Assembly (NCBI GenBank): GCA_019752335.1
Contig: JAIEMJ010000034.1
Coordinates: 53,807-117,806 of the forward strand
Direction: 5' to 3'
DNA: 64,000 nt
Source: Bryobacteraceae bacterium
GTDB taxonomy: Bacteria; Acidobacteriota; Terriglobia; Bryobacterales; Bryobacteraceae
The position numbers and the translations under genes were made by a program. The notes beneath the pieces were generated by a model. It was given only the letters and a program-made list of their open reading frames with translations, did not search any database and had not been told where the DNA came from. Every line of letters starts with the position of its first letter. Within the stretch, counting starts at the first letter, position 1. Shown here in pieces: positions 1-8,935 of this stretch.

Positions 1-693
1 GGCCAGGCGGGCGGCGGTGTGTTGGACGTAAGCGGGCTCGTTGCGCTTGCCGCGGAAAGGCACCGGGGCCAGGTACGGGCAGTCAGTTTCGAGCAATAGC
101 TTTTCGGCGGGGGCTTCGCGGGCGGCCTCATGCACGTTCGTGGCTTTGGGGTAAGTGAGGACGCCACCGAAGCCGAGAGAGAAGCCCAAGCTTACCGCGC
201 GGCGCATCTCGTCGACGCCACCGGAGAAACAGTGAAAGATGCCGCCGAGGCCGGCGGGCCAGTGTTTTTCAAGCAGGCTGAAGGTATCGTCCCAGGCTTC
301 ACGGGAGTGAATGATGATGGGTAAGCCGGCCTCGCGCGCAACGTCCATTTGCCGCACGAAGACGTCGTGCTGGGTGTCGCGGGGAGCGAAGTCGTAATGA
401 TAGTCAAGACCGATCTCACCGAGTGCCACAACTTTCGGATGCTGGCAAAGGCCCGGAAGGCGGGAGAAAGTTTCAGCATCGGCGACGGAGGCCTTGTGCG
501 GATGCACGCCGACGGTGGCCACGAAGTCCGAATAGCGTTCGGCGAGGCGAATACCAGCCTCAAGATCCGGCGGGCCGTCGCCGGAGCCGATGGCCAGAAA
601 ACGACTTACGCCCGCCGCTCGAGCGCGGGCGATTACCGCTTCCCGATCCGCGTCAAAGTCGCTGTCGTCGACGTGGCAATGCGAGTCGATCAC
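1..693 (-). CDS. tatD: TatD-family metal-dependent hydrolase (3' end cut by the window)
   Basis: TatD enzymes are TIM-barrel metal-dependent hydrolases, usually described as 3'-5' DNA exonucleases. Reading from a GTG at 693, the protein shows the family's metal ligands in order: DSHCHVDD at residue 2, GEIGLDYHYD near 110, IIHSREAW near 145, HCFSGG near 170 and ETDCPYLAP near 210. The 231 codons present cover most of a family member of about 255-265 residues; the C-terminus lies outside the window. The start codon shares bases with the metG stop (GTGA), so the two genes are probably translationally coupled. The tatD-next-to-metG order is common in bacteria. No defect is visible. Confidence 0.95.
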   Translation of the reverse strand, partial: MIDSHCHVDDSDFDADREAVIARARAAGVSRFLAIGSGDGPPDLEAGIRLAERYSDFVATVGVHPHKASVADAETFSRLPGLCQHPKVVALGEIGLDYHYDFAPRDTQHDVFVRQMDVAREAGLPIIIHSREAWDDTFSLLEKHWPAGLGGIFHCFSGGVDEMRRAVSLGFSLGFGGVLTYPKATNVHEAAREAPAEKLLLETDCPYLAPVPFRGKRNEPAYVQHTAARLA

Positions 694-2564
694 TTGAGGC
701 GTGCCCCGACGGGAACCTCCTCGAGGAAAGCCGCCAGCACCGGCGGCCCGCCTTCGAGCGATGCCGCTACAATCATGCCCTTGCTTTCAATGCCCCTTAA
801 CTTCCGCGGCGCCAAATTGGCTACAATGACGACCTTGCGATTTACCAGCGTCTCCGGCGCATAGGCCTTCGCAATGCCGGCGACGATGGTGCGTGGTTCG
901 GCTTCGCCGATGTCGACCTTCAGGTGGAGTAACTTGTCGGCGCCCTTCACCGCTTCGGCGGAAATTACGAGGCCGACGCGTAAGTCGACTTTGACAAAAT
1001 CGTCGATCGTAATTTCGGGCGACAGCGGACTGACGGCACTTACGTCGGCCTCCGGCGCGGCTACTTTGCCGAGTAAGGCATTCTGGCGGGCCAATTCGGC
1101 CTGTTCGAGTTCTTGCATTTGAGGAATCACCAACTTCGCGTCCAGGCGCGGGAATACGGGCGTGAGGTCACCCACTTGGCCATCGGCGCCCATCTGGGCG
1201 CGGATCTTGTCGATGGACGCGGGAATGACGGGATGAGCCAGGTTACAGATCGCTTCGAGCGCGCGGTAAGTGGAGCAGAGTACCGTGTCGAGCCGCTCAT
1301 GCTCGCTGCGTTTGGCCAACTCCCAGGGCTTCTCCTCCATGATGAGGCGGTCCAGAAAGCCGATTAACGCCCAGATGGTTTCGAGCGCCTTGGAGAATTC
1401 AAACTTGGCGTAGTGGGCTTGCGCTTGCTGCGTGGTGGCGGCGATCTGCGCGGCGACGCTTTCGAGCACCGGCACCGTGGGCACCAGTCCGGCACGATAC
1501 TGCTTGATCATGGTCAGCGTGCGGCTGGTGAGGTTACCCAGACCATTGGCAAGGTCCGCGTTGTAGCGCGCGACAAGGGCATCGAGCGAGAAATTGCCGT
1601 CCGAGCCGAAGACGACTTCACGCAGGAGGAAGTAGCGCAGCGCGTCAACGCCGACCACTGTGGTAATGGGCGTCGCGCGGAGTAAGTTCCCCTTCGTCTT
1701 TGACATCTTGTCGTTTTCGAAGAGTAGCCAACCGTGCGCGAAGATCTGCTTGGGTAACGGCCAGTCGGCGGCCATCAGGAAGGCGGGCCAGAAGACAGCA
1801 TGAAAGCGGAGGATTTCCTTGCCGATCAGATGTAAGTCGGCCGGCCAGCGGCCTTCCCCGTCGACGGCGCTCACGTACGTGGTGAGCGCGTCGAACCAGA
1901 CGTAGAAGACGTGCTTCTCCTCGTTCGGCACGGGGATGCCCCAGGTGATCGACGTACGGCTGATGGAGAGATCCTGCAGGCCGCCCCGCACAAAGGCGAG
2001 GACTTCGTTGCGGCGAATCTCCGGTTGAATAAAGTCAGGCTGCTCTTCGTAGAGCTTCAGCAGACGATCCTGGAAGGCCGAGAGTTTGAAGAAGTAGTTC
2101 TCTTCGGTGACTTCTTCGAGGATGCGCCCGCAAATCGGGCAAGGTTCACCCGGCTTGTTCTCGTTCGCGTACAGCTCGTCCGACACGCAATAGGCGCCCG
2201 TGTAGCTGCTCTTATAGACGAAGCCGCGTTCCTGGCAGCGCAAGAACAATTCCTGCACTTTGCGGTGATGCGCCGGATCCGTGGTGCGCTTGAAACGGTC
2301 AATCTGCAAGCCGAGTTCGGCCCATTGCTTGGTAAACTCGCCCGAGACGACGTCGGTAAAGGCCTGCGGCGACTGGTTCACGGCCTTGGCCGCGCGCTCA
2401 ATCTTCTGCCCGTGTTCGTCGGTACCGGTGGCGAGCACTACTTCGTAGCCTTCGGCGCGCTTCAGGCGCGCGATCACTTCGGCGGCAATCGTCGTGTACG
2501 TGTGGCCGATGTGGGGCGCGGCGTTGACGTAGTAAATGGGGGTAGTGAGGTAGAACTGCTTCAT
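690..2564 (-). CDS. metG: Methionyl-tRNA synthetase
   Basis: Charges tRNA-Met with methionine in the cytoplasm. The 624-residue product has the class I signatures PHIGHTYTT near the N-terminus and NDKMSKTKGN near residue 290, a cysteine-bearing insert (CVSDELY and EPCPICGR, residues 125-145), an anticodon-binding helical region, and a C-terminal OB-fold tRNA-binding domain (DFVKVDLRVG to KGMIVAAS). This matches the dimeric MetG type with an appended domain. Its ATG overlaps the larC stop as ATGA, and its TGA overlaps the tatD GTG, so larC-metG-tatD reads as one coupled operon. No signs of damage. Confidence 0.97.
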   Translation of the reverse strand: MKQFYLTTPIYYVNAAPHIGHTYTTIAAEVIARLKRAEGYEVVLATGTDEHGQKIERAAKAVNQSPQAFTDVVSGEFTKQWAELGLQIDRFKRTTDPAHHRKVQELFLRCQERGFVYKSSYTGAYCVSDELYANENKPGEPCPICGRILEEVTEENYFFKLSAFQDRLLKLYEEQPDFIQPEIRRNEVLAFVRGGLQDLSISRTSITWGIPVPNEEKHVFYVWFDALTTYVSAVDGEGRWPADLHLIGKEILRFHAVFWPAFLMAADWPLPKQIFAHGWLLFENDKMSKTKGNLLRATPITTVVGVDALRYFLLREVVFGSDGNFSLDALVARYNADLANGLGNLTSRTLTMIKQYRAGLVPTVPVLESVAAQIAATTQQAQAHYAKFEFSKALETIWALIGFLDRLIMEEKPWELAKRSEHERLDTVLCSTYRALEAICNLAHPVIPASIDKIRAQMGADGQVGDLTPVFPRLDAKLVIPQMQELEQAELARQNALLGKVAAPEADVSAVSPLSPEITIDDFVKVDLRVGLVISAEAVKGADKLLHLKVDIGEAEPRTIVAGIAKAYAPETLVNRKVVIVANLAPRKLRGIESKGMIVAASLEGGPPVLAAFLEEVPVGARLK

Positions 2565-3715
2565 CGAGTGGATTGGTAAGTGAAATGGGCGGCGGCGATG
2601 ACGTCCTTCAGCGGTACGCGGCGTTCGCGCGCCAGCTTCTGGCAGTCATCGTATTCGGGCGTGGCGGAGCCTTCCTCGGAGACCTTCATGCGGACCTCGC
2701 CATAGGGCGTTGCGACCGGCACGGTCTTGCGGGCCAGCACGCGGCGTTGCGCGGTGTACATGCGCACGCCGAGCGACGTGGTCTCGGCGAGGATGAGTTG
2801 GGCCAGCTTCTCCTGGTCCTCCGGCTTCGCGATCACGCGGAGCAAAGTACCTTGCCGGTTCTTCTTCATCTGCAAAGGTTGCAGGGCGACGTCGAGCGCT
2901 CCTTCTTCGAAGAGGCGTTCCATGGTGTAGCCAAGCACCTGCGGCGTGGTGTCGTCGATGTTAGCTTCAATCACCGTGACGGTGGCCGCTTCGGCAGCGG
3001 CGGACGCCTCGCCCACCATCACGCGAAGCATGTTGGAGTGGCCTGGAAAGTCTTTGGTGCCGGCGCCGAAACCGATCTTGTCCACCTTCATGGCGGGCAT
3101 CTGCCCGAAGCTCTCCGCCAAGGCGGCGGCGAAGGCGGCGCCAGTGGGGGTGGTGAGTTCCACCGACGGCCCGGAAGCATAAGTGGGATGGCCGGTGAGC
3201 AACTTGGCGGTGGCCGGCGCGGGCACGGGCATCAGGCCGTGGTCACACTGGACGGTGCCGCTGCCGACATTCACGTTCGACATGTAGATGCGCTCAATGC
3301 CCAGCAGATCGAGACCGTAGCAGGCGCCGACAATGTCGCAGATGGAGTCCACGGCGCCCACTTCGTGGAAGTGGACGCGTTCCAGCGAAATGCCATGCAC
3401 GCTGGCCTCGGCTTCGCCCAGTTTGCGGAAGACGCGCTTCGAGCGGTCCTTCGTCGTGGCGGGCAGGCCGGACTCGTCAATGATCTTGTCAATGTGATGC
3501 AAATGGCGGTGCTTGTTGTCGGTGGGCGCTTCGACCACGAAGCGCGTGCCGGCGATGCCGGCGCGCTTTACGGGCTCCACGGTAAACTTCGCGGCGGTGC
3601 CAAGGCTGGTGAGGCCGCTGGTGAGGGCCTGCGCGTCGGCGCCGGCGTCGAGGAGGGCGGCCACGGTCATGTCGCCGGCGATGCCGGAGAACGCGTCAAA
3701 GTAAGCGATACGCAC
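2561..3715 (-). CDS. larC: Nickel pincer cofactor biosynthesis protein LarC
   Basis: LarC inserts nickel into the pyridinium dithiocarboxylate pincer cofactor of lactate racemase and related LarA enzymes. The 384-residue protein begins with the family signature YFDAFSGIAGDM and keeps the family body (ERVHFHEVGAVDSICDIVGA, then a C-terminal EANIDDTTPQVLGY domain). In Lactobacillus larC is split by a programmed frameshift; here it is one continuous frame. No larA, larB or larE is visible in the window. Start is GTG at 3715, chosen because the conserved N-terminus begins there; a TAAGAT hexamer lies only 6 nt upstream and no good ribosome-binding site is present. Overlaps metG by 4 bases. Confidence 0.93.
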   Translation of the reverse strand: MRIAYFDAFSGIAGDMTVAALLDAGADAQALTSGLTSLGTAAKFTVEPVKRAGIAGTRFVVEAPTDNKHRHLHHIDKIIDESGLPATTKDRSKRVFRKLGEAEASVHGISLERVHFHEVGAVDSICDIVGACYGLDLLGIERIYMSNVNVGSGTVQCDHGLMPVPAPATAKLLTGHPTYASGPSVELTTPTGAAFAAALAESFGQMPAMKVDKIGFGAGTKDFPGHSNMLRVMVGEASAAAEAATVTVIEANIDDTTPQVLGYTMERLFEEGALDVALQPLQMKKNRQGTLLRVIAKPEDQEKLAQLILAETTSLGVRMYTAQRRVLARKTVPVATPYGEVRMKVSEEGSATPEYDDCQKLARERRVPLKDVIAAAHFTYQSTR

Positions 3716-3721
3716 TTCTCT

Positions 3722-3745
3722 ATCTTAGCGAGGGTTCGATACAAT
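3722..3745. promoter_or_regulatory. Compact divergent promoter between larC and the RidA gene
   Basis: Two -10-like hexamers face away from each other: TAAGAT for larC (3722-3727, minus strand, 6 nt before its GTG) and TACAAT for the RidA gene (3740-3745, plus strand, 7 nt before its ATG). No clear -35 boxes are visible. The spacing implies transcription starting at or next to both start codons. Inferred from sequence pattern only. Confidence 0.4.
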
Positions 3746-3752
3746 GTGGGCC

Positions 3753-4202
3753 ATGGCAAAAGCACCCCGACGTAATTTCATCGCCCTGGCCGCCGCCGCT
3801 CCGGCCGCGGCAGCGGCCGCACAGGCGCCTTCCGCACCCGTCAAGAAGGTCCACTACCGCAACGGCAAGAAGCCAGAGAAGACGCCGCTCTTCAACGGCG
3901 GCGTCTCTTACGGCAACCTGCTTTTTGTCGCCGGCAAGGGCGCCCACTTCGAAGGCGACATCAAGGCGCACACCAAGCACGTGCTGGACGAGGTGGAAAA
4001 GGAGTTGGTAAACGCCGGCTCGTCGATGGAGAAGGTGCTTAAGTGCAACGTCTACTTGAATGACCTGAAAGATTACAAGGAGATGAACGAAGTGTTTCAA
4101 GGCCGCTTCGGCGCGGAGCCGCCGGTGCGGACCACCATTGCTGCGGCGGGCGGCATTCCGGGCAACTCGCTCGTCGAAATCGACGTGATCGCGTTTATCT
4201 GA
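3753..4202 (+). CDS. RidA-family protein with Tat-like leader
   Basis: RidA (YjgF/YER057c/UK114) proteins hydrolyse reactive enamine/imine intermediates; many paralogues have unknown substrates. The 149-residue product has an unusual N-terminal extension with a twin-arginine-like leader (RRNFIALAAAAP followed by an Ala-rich stretch), then a RidA domain (GGVSYGNLLFVAGKG, EKVLKCNVYLNDLKDY, PPVRTTIAAAG, LVEIDVIAFI). The domain's usual substrate-binding Arg is plausible at VRTTI. I prefer the ATG at 3753 over the one at 3744 because it leaves the leader compact and sits 7 nt after a -10-like hexamer. It is followed by a TonB-dependent receptor gene, as is the second RidA gene at 45287. Export suggests a periplasmic role, which is unusual for the family. 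Confidence 0.88.
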   Translation: MAKAPRRNFIALAAAAPAAAAAAQAPSAPVKKVHYRNGKKPEKTPLFNGGVSYGNLLFVAGKGAHFEGDIKAHTKHVLDEVEKELVNAGSSMEKVLKCNVYLNDLKDYKEMNEVFQGRFGAEPPVRTTIAAAGGIPGNSLVEIDVIAFI

Positions 4203-4214
4203 GCCTCGGCCATT

Positions 4215-4222
4215 CGTGATAG
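4215..4222 (+). promoter_or_regulatory. CGTGATAG box before the first receptor gene
   Basis: The octamer CGTGATAG lies between the RidA and receptor genes, about 57 nt before the receptor ATG. The same octamer precedes the second receptor gene at 45684. It contains a TGATAG that could serve as an extended -10 element. Two copies in matching positions are suggestive but not proof. Confidence 0.25.
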
Positions 4223-4279
4223 AGTGGCCCTCAGGCTGGGCTCGCGTTGAGCCCGGCAAAAGGGAAAGAGGGCCGGAAA

Positions 4280-7200
4280 ATGAAGTGGTTAATGGCTATG
4301 GTGGTGGCGATGGCCGCCTTCGCGCAGTCTGATCGGGGCACCATCTCGGGAACCGTGTCGGATCCAGGTGGCGCCCTGATCCCGAATGCCGCCGTGGTGA
4401 TTGTGAATCAGGGCACCGGCATTAAGTTCGAGACCACGACTACCGCCACTGGCAACTTCACGGCGCCCTATTTGAGCGCCGGTCTGTACGATCTCTCCGT
4501 GGAAGTCTCCGGCTTTCGCAAGTCGATTCAGAAGGGCATCCGCGTGCAGGTGGCGCAGACCGCATCGATCGACGTGATCCTGCAGATCGGTACGGCGACG
4601 GAATCAGTGTCGGTGACGGCGTCGACACCGTTGCTGAACACGGAGAGCGCGGCGGCGTCCACGACGATCAATCGTGAACAACTGAATCAACTGCCGTTGA
4701 ATTTTGCCATCGGCCAGGGCGCCATCCGGAATCCGCTGAGCTTTGCGCAGCTTTCGCCCGGCGCGAGCATCAATGGCTGGAACAATATCAAGGTGAACGG
4801 TGCCCCGGCGGGCACGTTTAAGATCATTTTTGAGGGTCAGGACACGACGAGCGCGCTGGACGGCAGAGTTTCGGATGAGTCGCAAGCGTCGGTGGAGTCC
4901 GTGGAGGAGTTTACACTACAGACTTCGAATTACTCGGCTGAATTCGGCCAGGTGGGCGGCGGGCTCTTTAACTTTACCTCCCGTTCCGGCACCAACAATT
5001 ACCACGGCACCGTCTACGACTATCTGGTGAACGAAGCTTTCAACGCGGGCATCCCCTTTACGAACAACGGGAATAACCAATTGATTCGTCCACGCGCCCG
5101 GCGTAATAACTTTGGCTTTAACTTCGGCGGACCGGTGGTGATTCCGAAGCTCTACAACGGCAAGAATCGCACCTTCTTCTTTTTCAACTACGAGAAGTAT
5201 TTGAATAAAGAGGGTAAGTTCGATGGATTCGGCACCGTACCCACGGAAGCCTATCGCAACGGCGACTTCAGCGCGGCGCTTACCGGCCGCGTGCTCGCGA
5301 CAGACGGCCTGGGCCGTGGCGTCCTCGAGAACGGTATCTACGACGCCCGTACTAGCCGCACGGGTCCGGACGGCCGCATCTACCGCGACTACTATCCGAA
5401 TAACGTGATACCCGCCTCGCTGCTCGATCCCGTCGCCTTGAAGATTCAGGCGCTGGTGCCGAAGCCAAACAACGGCGGGTTGATCAATAACTTTGAGCGC
5501 CGGTATAACTTCCGCAAGATCCAGGATATTCCCAGCGTCAAGATTGACCATAACCTGACGGCGAATACCAAGATCAGTGCTTATTACTCGCTGCAGCGGA
5601 CCGACAAGGACAATGGCCAGGAAGGCTTGCCGGATCCGATCAGCGCGCGGCGGGATCAGATTATCCGGTCGCACACGACGCGCATTAACTTCGATGCTAC
5701 GCTGAAGCCGACCTTGCTGCTGCACCTGGGCGTGGGCTATCAGCGCTATCGCAATCCGGACGCTTCGCCGGACGTGATCACGAGTTACGACGCGGTGGGC
5801 CAACTCGGATTGAAGGGCGCTTATGGCACCGGTTTCCCGCGCATTACGTCGCTGGGCGGTGCGCAGGGCGGACTCAATTTCGACATTGGCCCCACGAACC
5901 GGACGCTCTATTTGCAGGACAAGCCCACGGCGGTGGCATCGGCGACCTGGATCAAGGGCAGCCACAATGTGAAGTTCGGCGGCGAATGGAAGTTCGATAA
6001 CTTCACGAACCTGTCCACCGGCGGTGTGGCCGGCAATTACGCCTTTGCCAGCGCGCAGACGTCGCAGCCGGCGCTGCAGGGCGTGGCCCTGGCGGGCGGC
6101 AATGCCGGTTTCAACTACGCGAGCTTCCTGCTCGGGAATGCGAACACGGCCAGCATCTCGAATCCGCAGGACCCGCAGTACCGGCGCCCCACGTGGGGTT
6201 TCTTTGTGCAAGATACTTGGCGGCTCACGAAGAAGCTGACGCTCGATTACGGCGTCCGCTACGACTATCAGCCCGCCTCGCGCGAATTGCATAATCGTAT
6301 GTCGATGTTCGCGCCGACGCTACGCAATCCGGCGGCGGGGAACTTACTCGGCGCCACGCTGTACGCGGGGAATGGTCCGGGCCGCTGTAACTGCGAACTG
6401 ACTAAGACTTACCCCTGGGCCTTTGGCCCGCGCATCGGCATGGCCTATCAGTTCGCGCCGAAATGGGTGGCGCGCGCCGGCTTCGCGATTAGTTACGCGC
6501 AGGTGGCGAACTTCGCTTACATCGGTGGCGGCAATTCGCTCGGCATGGGATTTAATACGATCGCCTTCTCGAATCCGGCCTTCGCGGAACCCGGCGTCGT
6601 GCTGCGCAACGGGCTCACTTACAACGTAGCCGACTTAACGGCCGCGAGCTACGATCCCGGCATTCGGCCGAGCCCGGGCCAGATCAATTCCCCGCCCGCG
6701 CTGGTGGACCCCAACGCGGGACGCCCGCCGCGGATGGCGAACTGGAATCTCGCTCTGCAACGCGAATTCGGAGCGAACCTGGTGGCGGAAGTTGCTTATG
6801 TCGGCAACCGCGGCGCGTGGTTCCGTGCTGACGGCCTGAACGACTACAACGGCCTGACCGAGGCACGTTTGAAGACCTTCGGCCTGGACATCGGCAATGC
6901 GGCGGACCGTACGCTGTTGAACTCGCGCATTGATTCGCCGGCGGTAACCGCGCGCGGCTTCAACAAGCCGTACGACAGCTTCGCGGGCTCGAACACGCTG
7001 GCGCAGTCCTTGCGGCCTTTCCCGCAATTCGGCGGCTTGGGCAGCCTGTGGGCGCCGCTGGGCAGCACTTGGTATGACTCGCTGCAGGTGAAGGTGACGA
7101 AGCGCTATTCGCGCGGGCTGACGGGTAGCCTGGCCTACACGTGGTCAAAGAATCTTACCAATGTGGAGACGCAATCGGGCGGCATCGTACCAACGAACGA

Positions 7201-7840
7201 CGTCTACAACCGGCCCAACCAGAAGACGTTCTCGGTGAATGATCAGCCGCATGTGCTGGTGGTGGGCTTCAACTACGATTCGCCGAAGATGAACCAGAAT
7301 TGGGCGACGCGCGCTTTCCTGAGTTCGTGGACCGTGGGCGGCATTCTCCGCTATTCGAGCGGCTTCCCGATTCAGGCGCCGAATTCCAACAATGCGCTGG
7401 GCAGCCTGCTGTTCCGCGGCACGCGCTTCAACCGCGTTCCGGGTCAGCCGCTGTATTTGAAGAATCTGAACGATGGTTCGAGCATCGATCCCTTCAAGGA
7501 TTTGACCCTGAATCCCGCCGCGTGGAGCGACGCGGGCCCCGGGCAGTGGGGCACGGCGTCGGCCTACTACAGCGACTATCGCACGGCTCGCCGGCCGGAC
7601 GAGCAGATCTCGCTGGGCCGCACGTTCCGGATCAAGGAGCGCTATGCGCTGAGCTTCCGGGCGGAGTTCTTTAACGTGTTCAACCGCACGTATCTCAACA
7701 ACCCGGATAGCGGCAACCCGGCCGCAACAGTCAACCGGGATGCGCTGGGACGGGTGAACGCGGGCTTTGGCCGGGTGAATCCGGCCAGCGTATTCTCTCC
7801 GCCCCGCAGCGGCCAGATCGTGGCCCGGTTCGCTTTCTAG
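4280..7840 (+). CDS. Oar-like TonB-dependent receptor with carboxypeptidase-regulatory domain
   Basis: Large outer-membrane receptor of the kind expanded in Acidobacteriota, thought to import oligosaccharides or other polymers. The 1186-residue product has a signal peptide (MKWLMAMVVAMAAFAQ), a carboxypeptidase-regulatory-like Ig fold at residues 20-110 (GTISGTVSDPGGALIPNA), a plug-like region around 110-240 and a long beta-barrel rich in alternating aromatics. It ends in VARFAF, a terminal Phe typical of outer-membrane barrels. The ATG at 4280 is chosen over the upstream TTG at 4247 because it begins the signal peptide and follows a purine-rich AGGGAAAGAGGG. A RidA gene precedes it. The substrate cannot be told from sequence. 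Confidence 0.9.
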   Translation: MKWLMAMVVAMAAFAQSDRGTISGTVSDPGGALIPNAAVVIVNQGTGIKFETTTTATGNFTAPYLSAGLYDLSVEVSGFRKSIQKGIRVQVAQTASIDVILQIGTATESVSVTASTPLLNTESAAASTTINREQLNQLPLNFAIGQGAIRNPLSFAQLSPGASINGWNNIKVNGAPAGTFKIIFEGQDTTSALDGRVSDESQASVESVEEFTLQTSNYSAEFGQVGGGLFNFTSRSGTNNYHGTVYDYLVNEAFNAGIPFTNNGNNQLIRPRARRNNFGFNFGGPVVIPKLYNGKNRTFFFFNYEKYLNKEGKFDGFGTVPTEAYRNGDFSAALTGRVLATDGLGRGVLENGIYDARTSRTGPDGRIYRDYYPNNVIPASLLDPVALKIQALVPKPNNGGLINNFERRYNFRKIQDIPSVKIDHNLTANTKISAYYSLQRTDKDNGQEGLPDPISARRDQIIRSHTTRINFDATLKPTLLLHLGVGYQRYRNPDASPDVITSYDAVGQLGLKGAYGTGFPRITSLGGAQGGLNFDIGPTNRTLYLQDKPTAVASATWIKGSHNVKFGGEWKFDNFTNLSTGGVAGNYAFASAQTSQPALQGVALAGGNAGFNYASFLLGNANTASISNPQDPQYRRPTWGFFVQDTWRLTKKLTLDYGVRYDYQPASRELHNRMSMFAPTLRNPAAGNLLGATLYAGNGPGRCNCELTKTYPWAFGPRIGMAYQFAPKWVARAGFAISYAQVANFAYIGGGNSLGMGFNTIAFSNPAFAEPGVVLRNGLTYNVADLTAASYDPGIRPSPGQINSPPALVDPNAGRPPRMANWNLALQREFGANLVAEVAYVGNRGAWFRADGLNDYNGLTEARLKTFGLDIGNAADRTLLNSRIDSPAVTARGFNKPYDSFAGSNTLAQSLRPFPQFGGLGSLWAPLGSTWYDSLQVKVTKRYSRGLTGSLAYTWSKNLTNVETQSGGIVPTNDVYNRPNQKTFSVNDQPHVLVVGFNYDSPKMNQNWATRAFLSSWTVGGILRYSSGFPIQAPNSNNALGSLLFRGTRFNRVPGQPLYLKNLNDGSSIDPFKDLTLNPAAWSDAGPGQWGTASAYYSDYRTARRPDEQISLGRTFRIKERYALSFRAEFFNVFNRTYLNNPDSGNPAATVNRDALGRVNAGFGRVNPASVFSPPRSGQIVARFAF

Positions 7841-7965
7841 CTGTCACCTTCAGAATTGTTTGGCGTAGCTCCGCCAACGTGGATTCGGCGATGTTCCCGG
7901 TGCCGGGCGGACCGAGTACCGGTCGCCTCTACACTGTGACGACAAGGCAGGATCTCGCGCGGCTC

Positions 7966-8427
7966 CTACAGGAGTGGCTGCCAAAGCACGGTGCGCCAGT
8001 CCGCGGAATTCGGGCTAGTGTCTGGACCGACGACGTAACACTCAAAGAGATCGGGTCCCGTGGTATGCCCATGGGTGGCGATCCAAGCTTTGAATTCTCC
8101 CCAAGCCGCGCCCAGGCCCTCATAGCCACCGTGGTAGGTGGTACGCACCACGGTCAAGACCGGAAACGCCCCCGCCTTGACGCGGCCCACCGGTGTCACT
8201 GATGCGGTGACGGGCACGCAGATCTCAAAGTCAAAAGTAGCGGGGTCCATCTTGAAATGGTGGGTGAACCATGGGCCCGCAGGGCGAATTCCTTGGGCCT
8301 CTAGTGTTTCCATGATCTCGGAAAGACCAGGACCCATCGCAGCCTGAATCTGATTCCTGGGAATGGCGAGTTGCATCACGGCCGCCAACTGCGCCACGGT
8401 TTCGGTGACGACCGGATGTTCAATCAT
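7966..8427 (-). CDS. GyrI-like small-molecule-binding domain protein
   Basis: A 153-residue stand-alone GyrI-like (AraC effector-binding fold) protein, a family that binds small hydrophobic or cationic molecules. Visible family features are the early strand VTETVAQLAAVMQLAIPR, the GPWFTHHF element, the acidic strand FDFEICVPV, and the C-terminal DLFECYVVGPDTSPNSADWRTVLWQPL with its typical Glu. No DNA-binding domain is attached. Its ATG overlaps the stop of the upstream SRPBCC gene (ATGA), so it is the third gene of an ArsR-SRPBCC-GyrI operon. The function of that operon is not known to me; such clusters may sense or bind xenobiotics. Confidence 0.8.
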   Translation of the reverse strand: MIEHPVVTETVAQLAAVMQLAIPRNQIQAAMGPGLSEIMETLEAQGIRPAGPWFTHHFKMDPATFDFEICVPVTASVTPVGRVKAGAFPVLTVVRTTYHGGYEGLGAAWGEFKAWIATHGHTTGPDLFECYVVGPDTSPNSADWRTVLWQPLL

Positions 8428-8924
8428 TGATTTTCGCCCAGTTTGTCTGCCCTCAACAATTCCTCCAGCCGGTCGTAGCCTGCTGCCATGCCGTGCTCCA
8501 TGCCCGAGCGGCGGGCGGTATCGCGCGCCTCCTTGGATTCGTAGCGGACGGTGACCGTGACCTTGGTGATCTCGCCCAGTTCGGTAAACACTGTGGTGTC
8601 CAAGGCGTCGCCTGGATACCAGGAGTCGTCGAACCTTTCGGTAGCTACCAGCCGCCTTGGCGCTGAGACTTCACGAAACAATCCGCCCATGCCCATGTCG
8701 CTCACGCCTTCCTTGCGCCAAACGTAGCGGTATGCGCCGCCCACGCGCAGGTCGATTTCACAGACAGGCATCGTCCAACCGGGAGGACCCAGGAGCCAGC
8801 GCCGCACCAGCGCCGGCTTGGTAAATGCATCAAATACTAAGGCACGGGGTGCGTGAAAGTCACGAGTAATCTCGATTTCAAGGTCACTCGGGGCGGATAC
8901 CTTGAAGCTGTCGGGATAAAACAT
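8424..8924 (-). CDS. SRPBCC (AHSA1-like) ligand-binding domain protein
   Basis: A 166-residue protein of the START/Bet v1-like SRPBCC superfamily, AHSA1 branch. It shows the typical opening EIEITRDFHAPRALVFDAFT, the FTKPALVRRWLLGPPGW motif, and the SAPRRLVATERFDD and TVRYESKEARD segments. The family has a deep hydrophobic cavity and is very often encoded beside an ArsR-type regulator, as it is here: the arsR gene ends 11 nt upstream. The downstream GyrI-like gene overlaps by 4 bases. The ligand is unknown. Confidence 0.88.
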   Translation of the reverse strand: MFYPDSFKVSAPSDLEIEITRDFHAPRALVFDAFTKPALVRRWLLGPPGWTMPVCEIDLRVGGAYRYVWRKEGVSDMGMGGLFREVSAPRRLVATERFDDSWYPGDALDTTVFTELGEITKVTVTVRYESKEARDTARRSGMEHGMAAGYDRLEELLRADKLGENQ

Positions 8925-8935
8925 ATGGAACTCCT

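Noticed and set aside
4916..6292. 458-codon minus-strand frame inside the first receptor gene
   Set aside because: High-G+C antisense shadow; the plus strand encodes a complete receptor with recognisable domains.
7841..7965. Possible small gene after the first receptor
   Set aside because: Short open stretches only, overlapping the GyrI-like gene in antisense; no start signal or homology seen.
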